This document shows, in pieces, positions 53,411 to 63,107 of a DNA stretch of 64,000 nt (position 1 is its first letter; each line of letters begins with the position of its first letter). The translations under genes were made by a program, and so were the position numbers. The stretch is from Shewanella sp. UCD-KL21 (GTDB lineage: Bacteria > Pseudomonadota > Gammaproteobacteria > Enterobacterales > Shewanellaceae): contig NZ_MPHK01000003.1 in NCBI RefSeq assembly GCF_001957135.1, positions 124,001 through 188,000 of the forward strand. The letters run 5' to 3'. The notes below the pieces were generated by a model. It did no database searches. It saw only the letters and a program-made list of their open reading frames with translations, and was not told where the DNA came from.

Positions 53411-54100
53411 TTATGACTCAGTGATCTGAGAAACTAATTTTTGTGCTGTTAATGATGAGCTTGCAGGGTTTTGGCCTGTAATAACTAGCCCATCTTGAAC
53501 TGAAAACGCATGCCAGTCTGCTGCTTTTTGGTAATCTGCATCACGTTTTAGCAATTCATCTTCTAATAAAAACGGAACCACATCAGTTAATTGCACTGCA
53601 TCTTCTTCACTATTTGTAAAACCTGTTACCGCTTTACCTTTTACAAGGTACTGGTCATCTTGTTTTACGTTAAGTAACGCGGCCGTAGCATGACATACCG
53701 CAGCAACAGGTTTGTTTTGGGCAATAAATTGCTCGATTAACTGAATAGAGTCTGCATTATCTGTTAAGTCCCATAGTGGGCCGTGACCGCCTGGATAAAA
53801 TACCGCGTCGTAATCACTGGCATTAATATCAGCTAATACGTTGGTGTTAGCCAGTGCCATTTTAGCTTGGCTATCGTCATCAAAGCGCTGAGTGTCAGCG
53901 GTTTGAAAGCCTTCTAGTTCACTGCTTGGGTCAATCGGTGGCTGTCCGCCTGCTGGTGATGCTAGGGTGATTTCAAAACCAGCATCTAAAAACACATAAT
54001 ATGGAGCGGCAAACTCTTCGACCCAAAATCCGGTTTTGTTACCCGTGTTGCCTAATTCTGAATGAGAGGTAAGCACCATTAATACTTTTTTCTGTGTCAT
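53411..54100 (-). CDS. DJ-1/PfpI-family protein (class I glutamine amidotransferase-like)
   Basis: A 229-residue protein with the nucleophile elbow VAAVCHATAAL (Cys136, His137), GGHGPLWDL and an acidic residue near Glu28/29 in WVEEFAAPY. It resembles Hsp31/glyoxalase III-type members, which convert methylglyoxal to lactate without cofactor or protect proteins from glycation. Pairing with yqhD supports an aldehyde-defence role. It is divergent from a LysR gene. Confidence 0.87.
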   Translation of the reverse strand: MTQKKVLMVLTSHSELGNTGNKTGFWVEEFAAPYYVFLDAGFEITLASPAGGQPPIDPSSELEGFQTADTQRFDDDSQAKMALANTNVLADINASDYDAVFYPGGHGPLWDLTDNADSIQLIEQFIAQNKPVAAVCHATAALLNVKQDDQYLVKGKAVTGFTNSEEDAVQLTDVVPFLLEDELLKRDADYQKAADWHAFSVQDGLVITGQNPASSSLTAQKLVSQITES

Positions 54101-54256
54101 TTTAAAACCCTTTTATTTTGTTATTTCGGCAAGTACAAAGCTTGCATAAGTTCTGATGTAGAGTGATTCAAAAGAGCAAGTCATTATCTCTTTGTTGAAA
54201 GTGGTTACAGTATAGAAAGCCAATCACCGTCTGACAATGCAGATATAATTGACTTC

Positions 54257-54279
54257 ATTGTTTAAATAATTGATACAAT
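54257..54279. promoter_or_regulatory. Possible LysR-type binding site
   Basis: ATTGT and ACAAT (13-nt gap) form a dyad containing a T-N11-A-like core, 33-55 nt before the LysR start in the divergent region. Confidence 0.35.
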
Positions 54280-54311
54280 AGTCCAGTAAGTTAACTCTTG
54301 GATATTAAAAA

Positions 54312-55232
54312 ATGAATGTGTCATTTGAGCAGTTGAAAAGCATGGTGGTATTTGCCCAAGTTGTTGAGCAGGGCAGTTTAAGCGGCGCAGCAAAGCATAT
54401 TGGCCTTTCAAGGGCGGTTGTGAGTTACCACATAAAAAAGCTTGAAGCGCATTTAGAGGTGAGACTGTTAAATCGATCTACTCGTAGTATTAGTTTGACC
54501 GAAGAAGGTGAAGCCTATTATCAATCTTGTAAAGTGATTGCCGATCAAGCTAACACGGCCAACAAACAAATTGAGAATATGAAAAGTGAGCCTATGGGCT
54601 TGATTAGGATCACCTGTCCCGTCAACGCAGGCTTAGAAACCATAGTGCCAGCCCTTAATGAATTTAAACGTTTGTACCCCAAAATTGAACTTGATGTGAT
54701 GTTAACTGATGAAATCGTAAATATTATCAATCAAGGAATTGATTTAGCGATTCGCGGTGCGCCATTAGTTGACTCAGCTTTACAAGCAACTAAATTATGT
54801 GTGCTAACAACCTGCCTATGTGGCTCGGTCGAGTATTTTAATAAGTACGGCCGGCCAGAAACCCCAGCTGATTTATCCACTCATGACTGGGTAATGTATA
54901 AACCACAAAAAAAAGTGCTGCATCTTAATAAGGGCTCACGCTCATTTAGTATTGAAATGAAAGGCTCAATTACCACCAATAACGCCTCAGCGCGCACTGC
55001 ATTCATTGAAGGCGGCCATGGGATAGGGCGAGTGCCAACCTATGATGCTTGGCCAAAAGTGAAACAGGGCAGTTTAGAAACCGTATTAGATGATTACCAG
55101 TTCAGTGACATTACTATTTATGGGGTATTTCCCCCCGGGGCGACAGACTCTAAAAAAGTGCGCTTATTGTTAGATTTTTTAAAAGCGTACTTTGATAAAA
55201 AAATACGAAGCCTTGAACAATCAATTTTATGA
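54312..55232 (+). CDS. LysR-family transcriptional regulator
   Basis: A 306-residue regulator. The N-terminal winged helix (SLSGAAKHIGLSRAVVSYHIKKLE, with RLLNRSTRSISLTEEG) is followed by a periplasmic-binding-like effector domain from about residue 92. It is divergent from the DJ-1/yqhD pair, the usual place for a LysR regulator of that pair. Effector unknown; an aldehyde or quinone is a guess from context. Confidence 0.9.
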   Translation: MNVSFEQLKSMVVFAQVVEQGSLSGAAKHIGLSRAVVSYHIKKLEAHLEVRLLNRSTRSISLTEEGEAYYQSCKVIADQANTANKQIENMKSEPMGLIRITCPVNAGLETIVPALNEFKRLYPKIELDVMLTDEIVNIINQGIDLAIRGAPLVDSALQATKLCVLTTCLCGSVEYFNKYGRPETPADLSTHDWVMYKPQKKVLHLNKGSRSFSIEMKGSITTNNASARTAFIEGGHGIGRVPTYDAWPKVKQGSLETVLDDYQFSDITIYGVFPPGATDSKKVRLLLDFLKAYFDKKIRSLEQSIL

Positions 55233-55479
55233 GTTAAGTTTTAAGGCAAGGAAGTTGATATTATCATTTTTAATGATTGTTATTTTACCCCTTGATTGGT
55301 TTGATGATTATTAATATATGTTGTTTATATTTTTTGATTTTTTAACTAGTAAATAAATTAAATAGTGATGCAGTGAAATTTTTTATGGCGGCGTTAGGTC
55401 TAATTAAATGACCGTTGTGAAAGCACAGTTGCTAGCTTGAATATAAGTGACATTAACGATTAATTTATTGGAGTTGAAC

Positions 55480-55908
55480 ATGAAGACTAAATTAACATTA
55501 GCGATTGCTATGGGATTATTACTCAGCAGTTTTACAGCCCTGTCCGCCAGCATAACCTTTCATGACGATCTTGATGTCGATAGTGTTAATGGAGTTATCG
55601 TTGAGTTTCAGCGTGAGGTAGACTTAGGCCAAGGCCTGCACTTTCTAGAAATTAGCTATAGCGATTTATTTCAAGATAATGCCGATGACTCAGGTTATTG
55701 GGTAAAATCAGAGCCGCTATATTTAAGACTCGATGTACAGGGCAGTGAAACATATCATTTAGACATACCAGAATTGTATTCTGCAGATGATGCCAAAGAC
55801 TTTATACAAAACCCGATTATTTCATTAACCACAGATGGTAATAACTATAAAGATATTACCTTATTAAGCCAGTCTCAATTATTTACCCTGTTATTACATG
55901 AAAAGTAA
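55480..55908 (+). CDS. DUF2057 (YccT-like) exported protein
   Basis: A 142-residue protein with a signal peptide (cleavage after ALSAS, about residue 23), then a beta-rich domain opening ITFHDDLDVDSVNG, typical of the YccT/DUF2057 family. Family members are periplasmic; roles in stress or amyloid secretion have been proposed. GGAG precedes ATG 55480; an in-frame GTG at 55447 is less likely. Confidence 0.75.
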   Translation: MKTKLTLAIAMGLLLSSFTALSASITFHDDLDVDSVNGVIVEFQREVDLGQGLHFLEISYSDLFQDNADDSGYWVKSEPLYLRLDVQGSETYHLDIPELYSADDAKDFIQNPIISLTTDGNNYKDITLLSQSQLFTLLLHEK

Positions 55909-55956
55909 TGGTTACTATTTTGTCGTTGTAATTTGCTGTTTAATTTCAAGTAATTT

Positions 55957-55994
55957 AAAAACGCTATTGAATTTATTTTAACTAGCGTTTTTTA
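55957..55994 (+). terminator. Rho-independent terminator of the DUF2057 gene
   Basis: AAAAACGCTA pairs with TAGCGTTTTT (16-nt loop), with further T residues. Confidence 0.8.
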
Positions 55995-56150
55995 GCTTGT
56001 AAATTTAAAGGGGAATATTGATATAAACAATGGGGAAACTCATATTTGAGCTGTAAATATAAACAAGAAAATAACCTAATGACTGCTTATATTCTGCAAA
56101 GTACAGTCAGCCGTGCATAGATTTAGCGCTGCTAGACCTCATCTTAGTCT

Positions 56151-56190
56151 CATCATTTTAGTAACATCATTTTAGCAACATCATCTTGCT
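56151..56190 (+). repeat. 14-bp tandem repeat upstream of rlmI
   Basis: Two near-identical units CATCATTTTAGTAA and CATCATTTTAGCAA and a third diverged copy. Confidence 0.75.
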
Positions 56191-56295
56191 ATTTAATCCG
56201 TTAAAGCCTGCTATACGCTATATTTTACTATTGTTTCTTGCGTTCCTTTCTGAGGATCCTTATCATCCGTATCCCAATTTGAAAAAGGCAACATC

Positions 56296-57486
56296 ATGGC
56301 TATCAGAATCAAGCTTAGACCAAAGCGTGAGAAATCACTCGAACGTAAACACCCTTGGGTTTTTGCAAGTGGTATACACAATATTAAAGGAAAACCACAA
56401 GCTGGTGAAACTGTTGATGTTGTTGCCCATGATGGTCATTGGTTAGGTCGTGGTGCTTGGTCACCAGAGTCGCAAATTCAAGTGCGTATTTGGAGCTTTG
56501 ATAAAGAAGAAGCTATCGATAGAGACTTTTTTGTTCGCCGCATTCAACGAGCCCAAGCAGGCCGAGAAGCATTAATTGCTGAGCAGGGTTTAACCGGTTA
56601 CAGACTGGTTGCTGCTGAATCAGATGGACTACCAGGCATAACCATCGATAAATACGCCAATGTATTAGTGTGTCAGTTACTTAACACTGGCGCAGATTAC
56701 TGGCGTGATACCTTAGTCTCAGTCCTCGCTGAGCTTTATCCTGATTGCGCTATCTATGAGCGCTCAGATGTTGATTCTCGTAAAAAAGAAGGCTTAAAGC
56801 CGGTAACGGGTTTACTTCATGGTGAGCTGCCAGAAATGCCAGTGATCATTGAAGAGAACGGCATTAAAATCGCAGTTGATGTCACTAAAGGTCATAAAAC
56901 TGGCTTTTATTTAGACCAACGTGATAACCGCAATATTGCGGCCAGATTTGTAAAAGATAAGTCAGTACTTAACTGTTTTTGTTACACCGGCACCTTTGGC
57001 TTATACGCTGCTAAAGGCGGCGCCGCGAGCATTGAAAACGTTGATGTGTCAGCGTTAGCATTAGATACCGCCCGTAAAAATATGCAAATCAATGGCTTTA
57101 ATGATGATCATGTTAATTACCATGAAGCTGATGTATTTAAGCTACTACGCCAATATCGTGACGAGGGTAAAACCTTTGATGTAATCGTATTAGATCCACC
57201 TAAATTTGCCGATAATAAAGCCCAACTTAACGGTGCTTGTCGTGGTTATAAAGACATCAATATGATTGCAATGCAGTTATTAAATCCAGGCGGCATTTTA
57301 CTGACATTCTCTTGTTCTGGCTTGATGCCTGCGGACTTATTCCAAAAGGTTGTCGCAGATGCAGCCTTAGATGCTAAGCGTGATGTGCAGTTTATTGATC
57401 GCTTAAGCCAAGCGAGCGATCACCCAATCGGTAGCGGCTTTCCTGAAGGGTTCTATTTAAAAGGCTTAGTTGCCAGAGTCTGCTAA
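56296..57486 (+). CDS. rlmI: 23S rRNA m5C1962 methyltransferase RlmI
   Basis: A 396-residue enzyme with an N-terminal PUA domain ([20 protein letters not shown]), a central EEHE-like domain and a C-terminal Rossmann methyltransferase. SAM-binding [13 protein letters not shown], the VLDPPKFA motif and TFSCSG with the catalytic Cys region are all present. It methylates C1962 of 23S rRNA. Length and start match the family. Confidence 0.93.
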   Translation: MAIRIKLRPKREKSLERKHPWVFASGIHNIKGKPQAGETVDVVAHDGHWLGRGAWSPESQIQVRIWSFDKEEAIDRDFFVRRIQRAQAGREALIAEQGLTGYRLVAAESDGLPGITIDKYANVLVCQLLNTGADYWRDTLVSVLAELYPDCAIYERSDVDSRKKEGLKPVTGLLHGELPEMPVIIEENGIKIAVDVTKGHKTGFYLDQRDNRNIAARFVKDKSVLNCFCYTGTFGLYAAKGGAASIENVDVSALALDTARKNMQINGFNDDHVNYHEADVFKLLRQYRDEGKTFDVIVLDPPKFADNKAQLNGACRGYKDINMIAMQLLNPGGILLTFSCSGLMPADLFQKVVADAALDAKRDVQFIDRLSQASDHPIGSGFPEGFYLKGLVARVC

Positions 57487-57529
57487 TTTTGCAGCATTTG
57501 CTCTGAAGCTTGATTCAGGGCAGGGGTTT

Positions 57530-57556
57530 AAGGCTACTTTCGGGTAGCCTTTTTTA
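57530..57556 (+). terminator. Rho-independent terminator of rlmI
   Basis: AAGGCTAC pairs with GTAGCCTT (6-nt loop), followed by TTTTT. Confidence 0.88.
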
Positions 57557-58118
57557 TGCCCAAAATAACTTGAAGTAGGCAGATATTAACTCAAGACGTA
57601 TTTTGTCAGCATGCCTGCAGCTTACCCCATAATTTCGCTTCATTTAAATAATTAAAAGCCAGACTTTTTATTTATCCTCAGTGGTTTTTCAGTTAAAAAC
57701 ACCATAAAGAGTTAAATCTGTCTTTGCACAATTGCAAGCTAGCGCTAATGCGCAAAACCCTACCAGATACATACCAGTTGTTTATGGGTACGTTCGCGCT
57801 GTTTATCCACTCAATTTAACGCGGCTATGTGTTCTTATTGATAGCGCAGTATAACTAGACTACTTTTAACTTAGGTTTTGGCGGTCTGGCTGGCAACTCT
57901 GCTGGGTTAATTGATATTGAACTAGCGTGTTAGCGCATATCAGCGCATATTCAATAAACCCACGCCAAGTGATTGAAGAATTAAATAAATCACACGCTAT
58001 GTTGCAGATGATCAAATAGGGATAACTCATTAGTGTCGCGCGGTGCTGTGCAATGCCAAAGCAAGCGGCAAAGGCGAATCCAAAAGCTAAAATATTTATT
58101 CTTTAATTCATTTGTTAT

Positions 58119-58158
58119 CTTTGAACCTTTGAACCTTTGAACCTTTGAACCTTTGAAC
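58119..58158 (+). repeat. 8-bp microsatellite CTTTGAAC
   Basis: Five perfect tandem copies of CTTTGAAC. Confidence 0.9.
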
Positions 58159-58184
58159 CTTTTAAATGCAGAATCGCTGAATGA

Positions 58185-58216
58185 GATGAAAAAGATGAAA
58201 AAGATGAAAAAGATGA
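58185..58216 (+). repeat. 9-bp microsatellite GATGAAAAA
   Basis: Three perfect copies and a partial fourth, about 90 nt before the cti start. Confidence 0.88.
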
Positions 58217-58301
58217 CTCTTGAAGGGTAAGCAAATTTTCTCCACAAGCATCGATAATGATTATACGCAAATACCCTAAACCAAGAGGTTGCCAATTGAC
58301 T

Positions 58302-60698
58302 ATGTATAAACTTTTTTTGACGTACTACAAGCGCACTATGGTCATTTTGCTTGCTGTTATCTTGTCAGGTTGTGCGATTTTTGTGGGTTTTAATTACGAT
58401 CATTTATACGGCAAACCGCTACCGCAACGACGTATGCTAGACCCTACATCTGCTGAGGCTTTGCACTATGTCAATGATGTAAAGCCTATAATAGATAACC
58501 GCTGTGTTGTTTGTCACGCTTGTTACGATGCGCCTTGTCAACTTAAGATGTCATCCGCTGAAGGTATAGACCGTGGTGCGAATAAAGATAAAGTGTACCA
58601 AGGTACGCGGTTACTTTCGGCAAATACTACTCGCATGTTTCTCGATGCCCAAACAACGGCGCAATGGCGTGATAAAGGCTTTACTCCAGTACTGAATGAA
58701 CGCTCACAATCACCAGTAGCCAATATACAAGCCGGTGTTATTGCGCGAATGCTACTGTTAAAACAAAGCCATCCTTTACCAACTGAAGACATACTTGATG
58801 ACTCGTGGGACTTCTCCCTTGATCATAACCAACAGTGCCCATCGATTGAAGAAATGGACAGCTATGAAGAGGACTTCCCTAAATGGGGGATGCCTTATGG
58901 CTTACCGCAAATATCAAGCAATGAAAATAATATCTTGTTGCAGTGGCTTGTGGATGGAGCACCAATGACAGCTGTCGCTCCTCCTTCAAGCGATGAATTT
59001 ACAGCGGTGCAGAAATGGGAAACATTCCTTAATAAAAAATCATTAAAACAACAACTATCAAGTCGCTATATATTTGAACATTTGTTTGTTTCACATTTAT
59101 ATTTCGAGAACAAGGAAATTGGCCCGCAAGGGGTACCCACTTTTTTTAAATTGGTTAGATCGAAAACCGCCCCTGGAGAAGTCATCGATGTCATCGCAAC
59201 ACGTCGACCTTACGATGATCCAAAGACTGATTCTTTTTATTATCGCTTAGAACAAGTTCGCGAAACCATTGTCGATAAAACACATATGCCATATGCACTT
59301 AGCGATGAAAAGCTTAAGCGTATAAAGTCATTGTTTGTTGAACCTAATTATACAGTTACCGCTTTACCAAGCTATAAACCATCAGTTGCTGCAAATCCGC
59401 TTATCGCCTTCACAGAATTACCAGTCGAGGCGCGCTATAAGTTTATGCTCGATAATGCGCAAAATACCATTATGGCGTATATAAAAGGCCCGGTATGTCG
59501 AGGACAGCTTGCACTTGATGTTATTAATGACAGATTTTGGGTGTTTTTTGTCGATCCCGACATGGCTAACTCCTTACAATCAAATGAGTTCTATCGCTCA
59601 CAGGCCGACAACCTGACCCTTCCAGCAGAGCAAGAAAGCAATACTTTACGGCCTGTGAGTAATTGGATTAAATATGCCAGACAACAGGGCCGCTTTCTTC
59701 GAGCTAAAAATGCCTTTTTAGAAGAAGAGTTCGAAAATAATGAGCACTTAACGACTCAGCTAATTTGGGACGGCAATGGCACGAATGCTAATGCTAGCCT
59801 AACGGTATTTCGCCATTTCGATAATGCATCAGTCGTGAAAGGCTTAATCGGTGAGCAACCTAAAACGGCCTGGGTAATCAGTTATTCGTTATTAGAGCGC
59901 ATTCATTACCTGCTTGTGGCTGGTTATGATGTCTATGGTAATTTTGGTCATCAATTGATTACTCGCATGTACATGGATCTGCTTCGCATGGAAGGTGAAA
60001 CTAACTTTTTAACATTGTTACCATCGAAAAACCGTCACGAAGAGCTTGCTGATTGGTATCAAGATGCAAGTCTATATTTAACTGAACATCTTGAAGGTAA
60101 TATCAATGAACTTAGCAAACCCACAGAAGTTACTTATACGACAAACGACCCTAAACATGAACTATTTCAAATGCTCAAGCAGCGACTAGCAAAGGTCACA
60201 CCGACACGTTATGCACTTGAGTCAACCCAGCTTTCAGATGAGAGTAAGGTGCACCTTCAAAGAATTAATAATCTACAAGGGGAAAGTGCATCTATATTCC
60301 CTGAACTTACTTATATTGTGATTGAAGCTGAAGATACTTCTGTGGAACCTCAGCTTTTCACCTTAATAAGAAACAGTGCCCATAAGAACATTTCTAGCTT
60401 ATTTGATGAAGAATCCAACAGGCTATATAAACGCGATGATGTGACACTGGTTAACGGCCTACTTGGCAGTTACCCCAATGCTTTTTGGCGCGTAAAAGAA
60501 GCTGAGCTGCCAGCATTAGTCGCTCAAGTACTCAAGGTTAAAACCAATGATGATTACAAAAGGTTATTAGATAACTTTGGCGTTCGAAGAACTGACCCTT
60601 CTTTTTGGGCATTTAGTGACATATTGATGACGCAATACAAAAAAAATCATCCAATAGATGCAGGCATACTTGATTACAATCGAACCCAAAATAGGTAA
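58302..60698 (+). CDS. cti: Fatty acid cis/trans isomerase
   Basis: A 798-residue periplasmic haem protein that converts cis to trans unsaturated fatty acids in membrane phospholipids, stiffening the membrane under solvent, heat or metal stress. The N terminus has a hydrophobic export segment with LSGC (Cys24), possibly a lipobox. A single c-type haem site CVVCH (Cys68, Cys71, His72) lies in the block NRCVVCHACYDAPCQLK, as in Pseudomonas Cti. Later family blocks include LPQISSNE and LIRNSAHKN. Starts at 58257 and 58338 are also possible; 58302 gives a normal export signal. Confidence 0.88.
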   Translation: MYKLFLTYYKRTMVILLAVILSGCAIFVGFNYDHLYGKPLPQRRMLDPTSAEALHYVNDVKPIIDNRCVVCHACYDAPCQLKMSSAEGIDRGANKDKVYQGTRLLSANTTRMFLDAQTTAQWRDKGFTPVLNERSQSPVANIQAGVIARMLLLKQSHPLPTEDILDDSWDFSLDHNQQCPSIEEMDSYEEDFPKWGMPYGLPQISSNENNILLQWLVDGAPMTAVAPPSSDEFTAVQKWETFLNKKSLKQQLSSRYIFEHLFVSHLYFENKEIGPQGVPTFFKLVRSKTAPGEVIDVIATRRPYDDPKTDSFYYRLEQVRETIVDKTHMPYALSDEKLKRIKSLFVEPNYTVTALPSYKPSVAANPLIAFTELPVEARYKFMLDNAQNTIMAYIKGPVCRGQLALDVINDRFWVFFVDPDMANSLQSNEFYRSQADNLTLPAEQESNTLRPVSNWIKYARQQGRFLRAKNAFLEEEFENNEHLTTQLIWDGNGTNANASLTVFRHFDNASVVKGLIGEQPKTAWVISYSLLERIHYLLVAGYDVYGNFGHQLITRMYMDLLRMEGETNFLTLLPSKNRHEELADWYQDASLYLTEHLEGNINELSKPTEVTYTTNDPKHELFQMLKQRLAKVTPTRYALESTQLSDESKVHLQRINNLQGESASIFPELTYIVIEAEDTSVEPQLFTLIRNSAHKNISSLFDEESNRLYKRDDVTLVNGLLGSYPNAFWRVKEAELPALVAQVLKVKTNDDYKRLLDNFGVRRTDPSFWAFSDILMTQYKKNHPIDAGILDYNRTQNR

Positions 60699-60754
60699 AT
60701 GCATTAACGATGTAAGATAATTATGTTGTTGCATCGTTTTTCCGATCGCTCAAT

Positions 60755-60790
60755 AAAAAACAAGGCACCAAGGGGTTGTCCTTGGTGCCT
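60755..60790 (-). terminator. Rho-independent terminator of the ene-reductase operon
   Basis: AGGCACCAAGG pairs with CCTTGGTGCCT (6-nt loop), followed leftward by a short spacer and TTTTTT. Confidence 0.85.
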
Positions 60791-60796
60791 AGTATA

Positions 60797-61885
60797 TTAG
60801 CCCTGATAAGTAGGGTAATCGATGTAACCAGCTTCAGCGCCACCATACAGTGTAAGTCTGGCATCGGCATCAAACTCAGTCAGTGGCCAATCATGAGCAA
60901 AACGGGCGACTAAATCTGGATTGGTGACAAAAGGGGTACCAAAGGCAACGAAATCGGCATACTGCTTATCAAGTAATGCTTGTGCAGATTGCTTGGTTAA
61001 TTTCCCTGCAACCATTATCGGGTTAGTGTAGATGCTCCGTACCTGCTGACGAAATGCTTCAGGCACCTCTACATAACGCGAAATGTTTTCTGAAAAATGC
61101 ACATAGGCAAGGTTCATTGGCTGCAATTTTTGCAATAATGCTAGGGTTAATGAAACAATCTCAGCGTCATCTCCAGCAAAACCTTCACCGATATGAGGCG
61201 ATAAACGTACGGCGACTTTTTCAGCGCCAATTGCCTCTGTAAGTGCTTGTAAGCTCTCAAGTAGAAAACGTATGCGGTTGTCTTGGCTACCGCCATATTG
61301 ATCAGTTCGTTTATTGCTTTCTAAACGCAAAAAAGTATCAAATAAGTACCCATGTGCAGCATGCACTTCCACTCCATCAAAACCAGCTTCAACGGCGTTT
61401 TTGCCAGCTTGTACAAAATCCGCAATCGTGCTCTTAATGTCTTGAAGCGTCATCTCCCGTGGCATTTCAGTTTCAATCATCCCAAAGCCACCTTCAGCTA
61501 GTGGGCCAAATACTTGATCTGGGATTTTAATTGCTGATGGGGCTAACGGCTTAGTACCTGAAATATCAGAATGACTACGTCGACCCACATGCCAAAGTTG
61601 AGCAAATATTTTCCCGCCTTCTTGATGCACGGCTTGGGTGGTTTTTTTCCAGCCTTCAATGTGCTCTGGGGTATAAATGCCCGGAGTCATCGAATAACCT
61701 CGTGCAGCCGCTGAGATCGGGGTGCCCTCAGATACAATGAGTCCAGCACTGGCTCGTTGACGGTAATATGTCGCCATCATCTCATTCGGTATATCACCTG
61801 GTTGAGAAGTACGTGAACGAGTCATCGGTGCCATCGCAATCCGATTATTAGTTTCTAATGTTTTACCTTTGAATGTGTTTAACAT
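60797..61885 (-). CDS. nemA: Old Yellow Enzyme-family ene-reductase (NemA-like)
   Basis: A 362-residue FMN-dependent alkene reductase. It has the barrel start NNRIAMAPMTRSR, GLIVSEGTPIS, AQLWHVGRRSH, GFDGVEVHAAHGYL with the His pair that binds substrate, and a C-terminal FGTPFVTNPDL phosphate loop. It reduces activated C=C bonds, nitro compounds and N-ethylmaleimide-type electrophiles. It starts 9 nt after the second ene-reductase gene, so they form an operon. Confidence 0.9.
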   Translation of the reverse strand: MLNTFKGKTLETNNRIAMAPMTRSRTSQPGDIPNEMMATYYRQRASAGLIVSEGTPISAAARGYSMTPGIYTPEHIEGWKKTTQAVHQEGGKIFAQLWHVGRRSHSDISGTKPLAPSAIKIPDQVFGPLAEGGFGMIETEMPREMTLQDIKSTIADFVQAGKNAVEAGFDGVEVHAAHGYLFDTFLRLESNKRTDQYGGSQDNRIRFLLESLQALTEAIGAEKVAVRLSPHIGEGFAGDDAEIVSLTLALLQKLQPMNLAYVHFSENISRYVEVPEAFRQQVRSIYTNPIMVAGKLTKQSAQALLDKQYADFVAFGTPFVTNPDLVARFAHDWPLTEFDADARLTLYGGAEAGYIDYPTYQG

Positions 61886-61894
61886 GTGTTTCCC

Positions 61895-62992
61895 CTAAGC
61901 TTGATAAATTGGATAGTCAGTGAGCCCTTTTTCAGCGCCACCAAACAAGGTATTTGGGTCGTGCTCAGCAAGGGGATAGCCATTTTTCATGCGCTCGGGC
62001 AAGTCTGGATTAGCCACAAAAGGTCGACCAAAGCCAATCATATCTGCCAATCCATCATTAATAGCCTGTTCTGCTTTGTCTGCGTTATAGCGACCTGCGT
62101 AGATCAGCACGCCTTGAAAAGCATTGCGCATTGCACGTTTGAATGAGACGGGGGTATCTGGTGCATCATCCCAATCAACTTCAGCAATATGTAGGTACAC
62201 AATATGATGTTTATTGAGTAACGCTGCAGCAGCGGTATAGGTCTCAATAGGGTTCGCATCAACAGTACCATTAAGGGTCGTTAAAGGTGCCAAGCGCACA
62301 CCAACGCGATCTGCGCCAATGGCATCGACCATGGCAGTAACAACCTCATCAAGAAAACGCAGACGGTTTTCAAGACAGCCACCGTACTCATCAAAGCGAT
62401 CATTCGCCTCTGAATCAATAAATTGGTTAATTAAATAACCATTAGCGGCATGCAGTTCAATGCCATCAAAACCTGCGTCAATGGCATTCAATGCGGCTTG
62501 ACGGTAATCTTCAATCACTTGCTGAATATCGGCTTTTGTCATCACTCTGGGTTCTACCACATCAACAAAACCGGGCGCATCACTGCCGTTATCGACAAAG
62601 ACTTTTACATTTTCTGCTTTTAGCGCGGATGAAGAAACGGGTTGTTCGCCACCGATATTATCTGGATGAGTCACTCGGCCTACATGCCATAACTGCGCAA
62701 AAATCGCGCCTTGTTTGGCATGCACAGCGTCTGTCACTTTACGCCAACCAGAAATCTGCTCTGGTGTGTAAATACCTGGGGTCCACGCATAGCCTTTTGC
62801 AGTAGCTGAAATTTGCGTGCCTTCAGACACAATCAATCCTGCACTGGCACGCTGAGCGTAATAGGTTGCCATCATGTCATTGGCGACATCACCAGGCTGA
62901 CTGGCTCTTGAACGCGTCATCGGTGGCATGACAATGCGGTTTTTGAGTGTGAGTCCACCCAGCGTGAATGGTTGATATAGTGATAGTGACAT
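61895..62992 (-). CDS. Second Old Yellow Enzyme-family ene-reductase
   Basis: A 365-residue paralogue of the next gene, with KNRIVMPPMTRSR, GLIVSEGTQIS, AQLWHVGRVTH, GFDGIELHAANGYL (His-Ala-Ala-Asn) and GFGRPFVANPDL. The second active-site residue is Asn where the neighbour has His, which is known to shift substrate preference in this family. ATG 62992 has GAGGG at 7 nt; a longer frame to 63022 lacks support. First gene of the pair. Confidence 0.9.
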   Translation of the reverse strand: MSLSLYQPFTLGGLTLKNRIVMPPMTRSRASQPGDVANDMMATYYAQRASAGLIVSEGTQISATAKGYAWTPGIYTPEQISGWRKVTDAVHAKQGAIFAQLWHVGRVTHPDNIGGEQPVSSSALKAENVKVFVDNGSDAPGFVDVVEPRVMTKADIQQVIEDYRQAALNAIDAGFDGIELHAANGYLINQFIDSEANDRFDEYGGCLENRLRFLDEVVTAMVDAIGADRVGVRLAPLTTLNGTVDANPIETYTAAAALLNKHHIVYLHIAEVDWDDAPDTPVSFKRAMRNAFQGVLIYAGRYNADKAEQAINDGLADMIGFGRPFVANPDLPERMKNGYPLAEHDPNTLFGGAEKGLTDYPIYQA

Positions 62993-63107
62993 AGTTGAGC
63001 CCTCTTCATTTGATAGGGGCATACTAGCAAATCAATCACCAATCATTTATAGCAATAAAGGCAAATAATATTTGTAGAAATTGCAATAATTGGCTTGTTT
63101 AAGCGGA

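Larger units (their letters stand above)
55909..56295 (+). other. Spacer between the DUF2057 gene and rlmI
   Basis: This 387-nt spacer holds one terminator and a short 14-bp repeat. A short frame at 56186-56446 is out of phase with, and overlaps, rlmI and has no domain, so it is not called. Confidence 0.5.
57487..58301 (+). other. Long 815-nt spacer between rlmI and cti
   Basis: After the rlmI terminator no gene is recognised. A leftward frame at 57990-58295 is low-complexity (Phe/Ile and Lys/Phe repeats read from microsatellites) and is rejected. The last 180 nt carry two microsatellites. The middle part, 57560-58080, has no feature I can name. Confidence 0.5.

Noticed and set aside
56186..56446. 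Rightward 86-codon frame across the rlmI start
   Set aside because: Overlaps the conserved PUA domain of rlmI in another frame.
57990..58295. Leftward 101-codon frame before cti
   Set aside because: Much of it is Phe/Ile and Lys/Phe runs translated from microsatellites.
61886..62146. Rightward 86-codon frame opposite the ene-reductase
   Set aside because: Antisense shadow of a conserved enzyme.
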